A stretch of DNA of 64,000 nt from Pseudarthrobacter sp. NS4 (GTDB taxonomy: Bacteria; Actinomycetota; Actinomycetes; Actinomycetales; Micrococcaceae): positions 3,038,001 to 3,102,000 of the forward strand of contig NZ_CP103288.1 of NCBI RefSeq assembly GCF_024758005.1. Direction: 5' to 3'. Below are positions 57,832-64,000 of the stretch, piece after piece. The position numbers and the translations under genes are program-made. Below the pieces are notes generated by a model that was given only the letters and a program-made list of their open reading frames with translations, was not told the origin of the DNA and ran no database searches. The number at the start of each line of letters is the position of its first letter. Within the stretch, counting starts at the first letter, position 1.

Positions 57832-58206
57832 TTACTTGAGGGTAACGGTAGCGCCTGCAGCCTCGAGCTGCTCCTTGGCCTTCTCGGCAGCTTCCTTGGT
57901 TGCACCTTCGAGGACAGCCTTGGGAGCGCTGTCAACCAGGTCCTTGGCTTCCTTGAGGCCCAGGGAAGTGATGGCGCGGACTTCCTTGATCACTGCGATC
58001 TTCTTGTCACCGGCAGCTTCGAGGACGACGTCGAAGTCAGTCTTCTCTTCAACCTCTTCAGCAGCAGCGCCGGCGGGGCCAGCAACAGCTACAGCAGCAG
58101 CGGTAACTTCGAAGGTCTCTTCGAAGAGCTTGACGAACTCGGAGAGTTCGATGATGGTCAGTTCCTTGAAAGCTTCAATGAGCTCTTCGTTGCTGAGCTT
58201 CGCCAT
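57832..58206 (-). CDS. rplL: 50S ribosomal protein L7/L12
   Basis: bL12 stalk protein that recruits translation GTPases. 124 residues from the ATG at 58206 ([20 protein letters not shown]). The Ala/Gly/Glu hinge lies around 35-55, and the C-terminal domain [20 protein letters not shown] is standard. Normally multiple copies bind L10, encoded just upstream. Confidence 0.98.
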   Translation of the reverse strand: MAKLSNEELIEAFKELTIIELSEFVKLFEETFEVTAAAVAVAGPAGAAAEEVEEKTDFDVVLEAAGDKKIAVIKEVRAITSLGLKEAKDLVDSAPKAVLEGATKEAAEKAKEQLEAAGATVTLK

Positions 58207-58283
58207 GGTAGGCGTCCTTCCTGTTGTGGTGTTCGGCGGCACGGGGCCGGGCCTTACACCGGAGTCTTATGAGGTAAAGAGAA

Positions 58284-58865
58284 TCAGTTCTCTTCGGCTG
58301 CGGGAGCTTCAGCCGGGGCTTCAGCTTCGGCGGCGGGAGCTTCTTCAGCGGCGGGTGCTTCGGCAGCTGCCGGGGCACCGTTCTCTTCTTCAAGCTTGAG
58401 GCGCAGAGCGTCAATGATGCGTGCAGCTGCGGCGGCGGGTGCCTTGAGGACACCTGCAACCCTGGCGAGCTGCAGCTCGCGGGACTCGAGCGCTGCCAGG
58501 TCGGCAACCTCGCTGGCGTTCAGTGCCTTGCCCTCGAAGTAACCGGTCTTGATAACCAGCTGCTTGTTGGTCTTGGCAAAATCCGTCAGGCTCTTGGCAG
58601 CGGCAACTGCGTCACCCTTGATGAACGCGATTGCAGTGGGGCCGGCAAGCTGGCCGTCGAATGCTTCGACGCCGGCTTCCTTGGCTGCAATGGCGGTCAG
58701 GGTGTTCTTGACGACCGCGAACTTGGTGTCCTGGCCGAGAGAAACACGCAGCTGCTTGAGCTGTGCAACGGTGAGCCCGCGGTATTCGGTCAGGACAGCG
58801 GCGTTCGATTCCTTGAAATCGTTAGTGATCTCAGCTACTGCTGAAACCTTGGTAGGCGTTGCCAT
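58284..58865 (-). CDS. rplJ: 50S ribosomal protein L10
   Basis: uL10, anchor of the L12 stalk. 193 residues: NAAVLTEYRGLTVAQLKQLR, VVKNTLTAIAAKEAGVEAF, and a C-terminal helix for L12 followed by an Ala/Glu tail longer than in E. coli (165). AAGGAGGG precedes the ATG. The upstream leader contains a predicted autoregulatory structure and an attenuator. Confidence 0.98.
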   Translation of the reverse strand: MATPTKVSAVAEITNDFKESNAAVLTEYRGLTVAQLKQLRVSLGQDTKFAVVKNTLTAIAAKEAGVEAFDGQLAGPTAIAFIKGDAVAAAKSLTDFAKTNKQLVIKTGYFEGKALNASEVADLAALESRELQLARVAGVLKAPAAAAARIIDALRLKLEEENGAPAAAEAPAAEEAPAAEAEAPAEAPAAEEN

Positions 58866-58924
58866 AACCCTCCTTCCGGGGATAGTGCCGGTATTCGACG
58901 GTCCCCGCTCAGGTGAGCTAAAAC

Positions 58925-59074
58925 TAAAAACGCCCCGCGCAGATGCACGGGGCTTGGCTCAACACGGTTATCCATGGAGCTTTGCTTCGTTCACCTGCGC
59001 CGGCCGCCCTATGTTCAGGGTCCTTCGTCCAGAAAGCCACTGCATCCCCCGCGCACAACTGCAGAGTTGAGCCA
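58925..59074 (-). promoter_or_regulatory. Probable L10-leader with transcription attenuator before rplJ
   Basis: On the minus strand TGGCTCAAC (59066-59074) pairs perfectly with GTTGAGCCA (58955-58963), closing a region of about 120 bases. Directly after it GCCCCGTGC pairs with GCGCGGGGC around ATCT (58932-58953), then GTTTTTAG, an intrinsic terminator. This matches the layout of L10-binding rplJ leaders, which regulate the rplJL operon. The interior fold was not computed. Confidence 0.6.
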
Positions 59075-59121
59075 TGTTCGAGAGAGTGGATTTCCAACAA
59101 CCGACGGTCTTTGGTCATCCC

Positions 59122-59151
59122 AGTCTACGGGAGGGCTCACTGCACCACCAA
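59122..59151 (-). promoter_or_regulatory. Candidate rplJL promoter
   Basis: On the minus strand TTGGTG (59146-59151) and TAGACT (59122-59127) are separated by 18 bases. This would start transcription just before the predicted L10 leader. The hexamers match only partially, so this is tentative. Confidence 0.4.
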
Positions 59152-59160
59152 ATCGGGCCC

Positions 59161-60291
59161 CTAGCTGGTCCTGGTGTGCAGTTGCGGAAGCTCCTTCTGC
59201 CAGATCCCGGTGACGCCTGCTGTGCGAAAGCCCAGCTGCTGGTTGACCGTCAGCAGGTACCGGTTTTCGGGTGCATTCCAGGTGTAGATGACGCGTGCAT
59301 CCGGGAACTGCTCGGTCAGCCGCTCCATGTTGGCCACCTTGATCAGCAGCCCCAGCTTGTTGCCCCGGTGCTCCTGCAGGACAAGTGTGTCGTCCTGGAA
59401 GACAACATCGGCGCGGTGTGCCAGCACGGTGATGGTGGTCAGTCCCACGAGCGATCCTGTGGCGAGGTGCTCGACGGCGGTGACCACCGTCCGCCTGCCC
59501 TGCGCGATGGCCACTTCTTCGGCTTCCCTGAGGATGCCGCCGTCGAACACCATGTCCCGTTCCACGGGCACGTCAAGCGAGGGGTCCACATTCGCCCCTG
59601 CCTGGTTCTCCAGGGTCGCGACGGACTCGAGCCAGCGGTCCGGGCAGCGGTCCGTCCAGTGGTGCAGCCGGTACCGGCCGTTGTTGGCCTCCTCCGCTTC
59701 GGCCTGAAGGTCGGCCACGAGCTTGGTGTCCAGCGGCAGGGAGCAGGAGCTGAACTGCTCAATGTGCTGGAGCGTGTAGCCCGTCTTTTGCGCGAATTCG
59801 ACTTCACGGCTCTCCAGCGGGACGAAGCCCAGCCCCGAACTGGGAACAAGTTGTGCCCGCTCGAATTCGTGGAGCGAGGTGCCCGGGTGGTTCGTGTCCA
59901 CCAGGATCATGGTGCGCCCTTCCGCGCGGGCAAGGTGTTCGGCGGCCTCGAGCAGGCGCCTGCCAACACCCTGGCGCTGGAACTCGGGAAGGATGTCGAG
60001 GGTGAACTCCGCGAGGTCCAGGTGGTCTGTCAACGGAAGGGCTATATCGACGGTGCCCACGATCTCGCCGTCCACTTTGGCTACGAGGATGAGTTGACGC
60101 TCGTAGGGGTCCTCGAACTCAAGGAGCTTCTCAAGGGGACCGTAGGCGAGGTCATCACTCCCCCACGTCTGCATCCTCACCTTGCGGCCCACCTCGACGG
60201 CGGCCAGGAAGTCCGCCGCGTCCGGGGCGTCCAGTGAGTCAGGAATCCAAAGCTGCTCGATCTTCACGTCTTTTGCCATATGGGGCATCAT
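59161..60291 (-). CDS. Tandem-GNAT acetyltransferase, first of a duplicated pair
   Basis: 376-residue protein with two GNAT folds. The first (about 20-160) has LDILPEFQRQGVGRRLLEAAEHL, a typical acetyl-CoA-binding motif A. The second (about 200-370) has HRGNKLGLLIKVANMERL and TWNAPENRYLLTVNQQLGF. I start at the ATG overlapping the upstream stop (ATGA), though ATG 60279 is equally possible. The layout recalls mycothiol synthase, but the substrate is unknown. Together with the next gene it sits between rplA and rplJ. Confidence 0.8.
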   Translation of the reverse strand: MMPHMAKDVKIEQLWIPDSLDAPDAADFLAAVEVGRKVRMQTWGSDDLAYGPLEKLLEFEDPYERQLILVAKVDGEIVGTVDIALPLTDHLDLAEFTLDILPEFQRQGVGRRLLEAAEHLARAEGRTMILVDTNHPGTSLHEFERAQLVPSSGLGFVPLESREVEFAQKTGYTLQHIEQFSSCSLPLDTKLVADLQAEAEEANNGRYRLHHWTDRCPDRWLESVATLENQAGANVDPSLDVPVERDMVFDGGILREAEEVAIAQGRRTVVTAVEHLATGSLVGLTTITVLAHRADVVFQDDTLVLQEHRGNKLGLLIKVANMERLTEQFPDARVIYTWNAPENRYLLTVNQQLGFRTAGVTGIWQKELPQLHTRTS

Positions 60292-61424
60292 CCCAGCCGT
60301 TTCTGCCACTCACCTTCAAGGCCTGCAGGCTTGAATCCAAGCGCGATATTTATCGCCAGCATATGCTGGTTTTCGCTGGCATTCCACGTCAGCACCGATC
60401 GCGCGGACGGCCATCTGGCCTGGGCCCGGCGCAGGTTCGCCACCTTGATGAGCATGCCTAAACGGTGTCCCCGGTGCTTCCCCGCCACCAGGGTGTCCTG
60501 CTGCGCGATGGTCGCCGGAACTCCAGGCCTCCAGTTCAGCACAGTGTAGGCCACCATTTCCCCGGTTGCGCGATGCAGGGCCGCGGTGACTGTTGATTGC
60601 ACGCCGCTGCGCGCCAGGGCCCGCTCGTCCTCCCGGATCCGGGCCGCGTCCCATTCCTCGCCCTCCCAGTCCAGCCCGGCGATGGGGACGTCGGTACTCA
60701 TTCTGGCTTTGAGAAGGGCATAACCGTCCGCCAGGTCTTCAGGGCAGCTGTCATCCCACCCGGTCAGCAGGTACTCCCCCGCGCGGGCCGAAGCCTCGGC
60801 CTCCAGCCGTGCGAGCAGTTCCGGCGGCACGGGAAGGACAAGGCGGCTGGACCGCTCCACCTGTTCCAGCTCATAGCCCGCAGCAACGGCGAACGCTACG
60901 GCCGGTTCATCCAGCGGAAGGCCGCCGGCACCGGACCTGGCCGGGACTGTGGCCCCGCCAGCGGCCCGCGGTGGAACCTCGTGGTAGCCGTAAAGAGATG
61001 TTCTACCCCTCTCTTTGGCAACGGCTTCGGCGTGCTCCAGCAATGCACGGCCCAGGCCCCGCCGTCGGTGGTGGGGGGAAATCAGGACATCGATCCCGGC
61101 GGTGTGGGTATTCTCGCGCAACGGGAGTTCGACCGAGCACATGCCGACCCTCCCGCCGTCCAGACTCGCCAGGTAGACGTGCCGTTCCTCGTACCCGTTG
61201 CCCCGCCAGTACTCCAGTGCCTCCTGGAGGGTGGGGCACCGGTCCAGGTTGCCCCACTGGGCCAGCTCATGGGCCTCGCGCATGGCGTGGCAGGCCAGGA
61301 GTTCATACGGAATTTCGTCGGCGCTGGACACTGCTCCGCTGGCGGCCAGTGGCGGGACATAGACGACAGATATCTGGAGGTCAGCTTGTTCGCGTGCAGA
61401 TGCATCCGGCTCCGGTTCAGCCAT
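60288..61424 (-). CDS. Tandem-GNAT acetyltransferase, second of a duplicated pair
   Basis: 378 residues, colinear with its downstream neighbour. The N-terminal GNAT has LISPHHRRRGLGRALLEHAEAV, and the C-terminal one has HRGHRLGMLIKVANLRRA and TWNASENQHMLAINIALGF. The C-terminal half is the best conserved between the two. It starts 17 bases from the rplA terminator, so the promoter must lie within or beyond the hairpin or the gene is read through. Substrate unknown. Confidence 0.8.
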   Translation of the reverse strand: MAEPEPDASAREQADLQISVVYVPPLAASGAVSSADEIPYELLACHAMREAHELAQWGNLDRCPTLQEALEYWRGNGYEERHVYLASLDGGRVGMCSVELPLRENTHTAGIDVLISPHHRRRGLGRALLEHAEAVAKERGRTSLYGYHEVPPRAAGGATVPARSGAGGLPLDEPAVAFAVAAGYELEQVERSSRLVLPVPPELLARLEAEASARAGEYLLTGWDDSCPEDLADGYALLKARMSTDVPIAGLDWEGEEWDAARIREDERALARSGVQSTVTAALHRATGEMVAYTVLNWRPGVPATIAQQDTLVAGKHRGHRLGMLIKVANLRRAQARWPSARSVLTWNASENQHMLAINIALGFKPAGLEGEWQKRLG

Positions 61425-61440
61425 TTCTACAGCTTAAGCA

Positions 61441-61474
61441 AGAAACCGCCCGGCGCAGGCGCCGGGCGGTTTCT
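61441..61474 (-). terminator. Terminator after rplA
   Basis: AGAAACCGCCCGGCGC is perfectly complementary to 61459-61474 around a two-base centre. On the minus strand TTTCTTGCTT follows. It ends the rplK-rplA operon just before the GNAT pair. A T run also follows on the plus strand. Confidence 0.88.
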
Positions 61475-61517
61475 TTTTGCGGCGGACGAATCCGCAGCGG
61501 TTGCTTCAGACGAGGAC

Positions 61518-62225
61518 TTAGGCCTCGGTCAGAACCTTGGTGACGTTGGGGTCAACGGAGATGCCGGGACCGAAGGTGGTGGCAACCGTGGCCTTCTGGA
61601 TGTAGCGGCCCTTGGAAGCGGAAGGCTTCAGGCGAAGCACCTCTTCCAGTGCTGCTGCATAGTTCTCGGCCAGCTTGAGGGCGTCGAACGAAACCTTGCC
61701 GATGATGAAGTGCAGGTTGGAGTGCTTGTCGACGCGGAAGTCGATCTTTCCACCCTTGATGTCGTTGACGGCCTTGGTGACGTCGGGGGTCACGGTGCCC
61801 GTCTTCGGGTTCGGCATCAGGTTACGCGGACCCAGGACCTTACCGAGGCGGCCAACCTTGCCCATGAGGTCAGGGGTGGCAACGGCGGCGTCGAAGTCGG
61901 TCCAGCCGCCGGCGATCTTTTCGATCAGGTCATCGGAACCAACGAAGTCGGCGCCGGCAGCGATTGCTGCTTCAGCCTTGTCGCCCGTAGCGAAAACCAG
62001 GACGCGGGCCGTCTTACCGGTGCCGTGGGGCAGGTTGACCGTGCCGCGGACCATCTGGTCAGCCTTGCGGGGGTCCACGCCGAGACGGAAGGCAACCTCA
62101 ACCGTGGCGTCGAACTTGGACGGGTTGGTGTCCTTGGCGAGCGTTACTGCCTCGAACGGCGCGTAGAACTTCTCCGCGTCGATCTTGGCGGCTGCTGCCT
62201 CATATGCTTTGCTGCGCTTTGCCAT
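61518..62225 (-). CDS. rplA: 50S ribosomal protein L1
   Basis: uL1 of the mobile L1 stalk, also a translational repressor of its own operon in many bacteria. 235 residues: [40 protein letters not shown] and the C-terminal core. Follows rplK after a 179-base gap without a visible gene. Confidence 0.98.
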   Translation of the reverse strand: MAKRSKAYEAAAAKIDAEKFYAPFEAVTLAKDTNPSKFDATVEVAFRLGVDPRKADQMVRGTVNLPHGTGKTARVLVFATGDKAEAAIAAGADFVGSDDLIEKIAGGWTDFDAAVATPDLMGKVGRLGKVLGPRNLMPNPKTGTVTPDVTKAVNDIKGGKIDFRVDKHSNLHFIIGKVSFDALKLAENYAAALEEVLRLKPSASKGRYIQKATVATTFGPGISVDPNVTKVLTEA

Positions 62226-62404
62226 GCTGCTTATTTCTCCTTGTGCAGTTGTGGTCTGCGGACCGCGCTGGGCCCTGCCACAGTCGGTGGTCCGGATCGT
62301 TATCCGGCCCGGATGCCCGACATTTCAATGTTCAATGGTGCCGGTTTCCCGGCGGTGCCGCCCGTCGTCGTCAACTACCTGACTTGGGAAGGCTGCGGGG
62401 GCTA

Positions 62405-62836
62405 TTAGCCCTCGACCGTGATGCCCATGGAGCGGGCGGTGCCGGCGATGATCTTCGCTGCACCTTCGAGGCTGGTGGCGTTGAGGTCTTCCATCTTGGT
62501 GGAAGCGATCTCGTTGACCTGGGCCTGGGTCAGCTTGGCAACCTTGACGGTGTGCGGGGTAGCTGAACCCTTGGCGACGCCTGCAGCCTTCTTGATGAGC
62601 TCTGCAGCCGGCGGGGTCTTGGTGATGAACGTAAAGGAACGGTCCTCGTAGACCGTGATTTCCACGGGGATGACGTTTCCGCGCTGGGCTTCCGTCGCAG
62701 CGTTGTACGCCTTGCAGAATTCCATGATGTTGACACCGTGCTGGCCAAGCGCAGGACCGATCGGCGGAGCCGGGTTAGCGGCACCTGCCTGGATCTGCAG
62801 CTTGATGAGGCCGGTGACCTTCTTCTTGGGAGCCAA
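62405..62836 (-). CDS. rplK: 50S ribosomal protein L11
   Basis: uL11 at the GTPase-associated centre and the thiostrepton site. 143 residues: [34 protein letters not shown] and the C-terminal rRNA-binding domain. Standard place after nusG. Confidence 0.98.
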
Positions 62837-62892
62837 TGTAGGGTCCTTCTCTCAATAACGTCCTGGGACACAGGAGCGTGCCTCAGGTTTTT

Positions 62893-62947
62893 GGCCGCCA
62901 TGGCAAGGCGGCCGGCCGTTCCGGTGCTGCTAAGCGGGCAGCACCGG
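62893..62947. other. Two hairpins in the nusG-rplK gap
   Basis: GGCCGCC/GGCGGCC at 62893-62913 and CCGGTGCTGC/GCAGCACCGG at 62921-62947 form adjacent perfect stems. Neither has a T run on the minus strand. They may form an rplK leader, for instance a site for L1-mediated control, but no L1-binding consensus was verified. Confidence 0.4.
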
Positions 62948-62965
62948 GACGAATTCTTTGGGTTC

Positions 62966-63784
62966 TCAGATCTTGGTGACCTGGTTGAACGCCAGGGTGA
63001 CCGGCGTTTCGCGCTCGAAGATGGAAACCAGCACCACGAGGGTCTGGGATTCGACCTTGATCTCGGAGATGGTGGCGGGAAGGGTCTCGAAGGGACCTTC
63101 CTTGACGATGACGGACTCGCCAACTTCGAAGTCGACGTCCACGGGAGCCTGGTGCTGCTTGTTGACCGGCTTGCCCTTCTCGGCCTGCTCTTCTTCGAAG
63201 ACCGGGGCGAGCATGGAGAAGACTTCGTCCAGGCGCAGCGGCACGGGGTTGTGGGCGTTGCCCACGAAGCCGGTGACACCAGGGGTGTGGCGGACGGCGC
63301 CCCAGGAAGCGTCTGTCAGGTCCATGCGGACCAGCACGTAGCCGGGAATGCGGACGCGGTTGATGACCTTGCGCTGGGCGTTCTTGATCTCAACAACCTC
63401 TTCCATGGGCACCTGGATTTCGAAGATGTAATCTTCCATGTCCAGGGTCTGGATGCGGGTTTCGAGATTGGCCTTCACACGGTTTTCGTAGCCTGCGTAG
63501 GAGTGGATGACGTACCAGTCACCCTCCTGGCGGCGCAGCTTGGCCTTGAATTCCTCAGCCGGATCCGCGGCCGCGGTGGCAGCTGCAGCGGCGAGGGCGT
63601 CGGCGGACTCACCGGAGACGTCCCCTTCCGCCTCATCAGCGTCGTCGGATTCGGCGTCATCAGAGTCGGCGTCGTCGGATTCGGGCGCGGAGGACTCAAC
63701 CTCAGACTCGTCACCGGCTTCTGCCGTGATGTCCGCGGACTCTTCCAGCTCAGTCTCGGTTACCTCGAGCTCCTGCTCAGACAC
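62966..63784 (-). CDS. nusG: Transcription antitermination factor NusG with long acidic N-terminus
   Basis: Couples transcription and translation and modulates Rho. I prefer the GTG at 63784 (272 residues, [10 protein letters not shown]), because AGGAG lies five bases upstream. The ATG at 63814 has a poor ribosome-binding site. The first 85 residues are Glu/Asp/Ser/Ala-rich with repeated [10 protein letters not shown]-like units. The NGN domain starts at about 86 ([20 protein letters not shown]), and the KOW motif near the C-terminus is [19 protein letters not shown]. Confidence 0.95.
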   Translation of the reverse strand: MSEQELEVTETELEESADITAEAGDESEVESSAPESDDADSDDAESDDADEAEGDVSGESADALAAAAATAAADPAEEFKAKLRRQEGDWYVIHSYAGYENRVKANLETRIQTLDMEDYIFEIQVPMEEVVEIKNAQRKVINRVRIPGYVLVRMDLTDASWGAVRHTPGVTGFVGNAHNPVPLRLDEVFSMLAPVFEEEQAEKGKPVNKQHQAPVDVDFEVGESVIVKEGPFETLPATISEIKVESQTLVVLVSIFERETPVTLAFNQVTKI

Positions 63785-63899
63785 TTGGTCTCCTGCTTCC
63801 TCATTGCCTAACATGCCTATTTAAATGGCTCAATTCCGCACACCGGTGTTTCCCTCCGGTTTTCCCGGATGGAACACGCAGCCTGCGGACTCTGCAGCC

Positions 63900-64000
63900 T
63901 TAGCTGTCCGTGGAGCCGGTACCGCCGAAGACCCAGCTGACAGCGGTTCCAAAACCGAAATCCAGCAGGCTGACGATGACCATCATGATGGCCACGAACA
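63900..64000 (-). CDS. secE: Preprotein translocase subunit SecE, 5' part beyond window edge
   Basis: Only the C-terminal 32 residues are visible: FVAIMMVIVSLLDFGFGTAV followed by SWVFGG and a polar end. This hydrophobic end and the position directly upstream of nusG identify SecE, the single-helix clamp of the SecYEG translocon. The start lies to the right of base 64000. Confidence 0.85.
   Translation of the reverse strand, partial: FVAIMMVIVSLLDFGFGTAVSWVFGGTGSTDS

Noticed and set aside
59161-61424. Assignment of the GNAT pair as mycothiol synthase (mshD)
   Set aside because: The tandem-GNAT layout is similar, but the motifs and the duplicated context do not match what I recall of MshD, and a better mshD candidate is expected elsewhere in the genome.

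Overview
The window looks like a chromosomal segment from a high-GC actinobacterium of the Micrococcales, most likely Arthrobacter or Pseudarthrobacter. The evidence is the sequence character of the ribosomal proteins and RNA polymerase (actinobacterial rpoB/rpoC, ribosomal proteins with long Ala/Glu-rich or Arg/Gly-rich tails), frequent GTG and TTG starts, a Tad pilus locus without a secretin gene as expected in a monoderm, and a micrococcal-type interspersed repeat. The genus is an inference from memory, not from a search.

Read on the minus strand from right to left, the window carries most of the bacterial translation and transcription supercluster: secE(partial)-nusG-rplK-rplA, rplJ-rplL, rpoB-rpoC, rpsL-rpsG-fusA-tuf, the S10 operon (rpsJ to rpsQ), the spc operon (rplN to rplO), secY-adk-map, infA-rpmJ-rpsM-rpsK-rpoA-rplQ-truA, then rplM-rpsI and glmM (partial). 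The order is conserved but it is interrupted by accessory genes at nearly every operon boundary: a pair of tandem-GNAT acetyltransferases between rplA and rplJ; ybaK, a thiolase and a lipoprotein between rplL and rpoB; a GH1 beta-glycosidase and a 41-residue membrane peptide between tuf and rpsJ; a P1-family peptidase plus a DUF2975/HTH pair between map and infA; and about 18.5 kb of pilus and signalling genes between rplM and truA.

The largest accessory block (2671-21153) holds a prepilin peptidase and two complete, colinear, tandem Tad/Flp pilus operons (flp-tadE-tadG-like-cpaB-cpaE-tadA-tadB-tadC, twice). They are followed by a small HPt-like protein that lacks its phosphoacceptor histidine, an OmpR-family response regulator, and a divergently transcribed membrane histidine kinase. 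One peptidase probably serves both pilins. Each operon can supply its own pilin, minor pilins, motor ATPase, localisation ATPase and platform proteins. The first operon is visibly less GC-rich than the second.

Several non-coding structures stand out: a 50-bp perfect palindrome beside map, a nested inverted repeat splitting the S10 and spc operons, an L10-type leader with an attenuator before rplJ, a terminator-like hairpin lying over the first codons of truA, an 11-bp motif repeated upstream of rpoA and (twice) rpoB, repeated AGTAC sites before the first pilin gene, and a 32-bp palindrome between rpoB and rpoC. No rRNA, tRNA, CRISPR array, insertion sequence or prophage was recognised.
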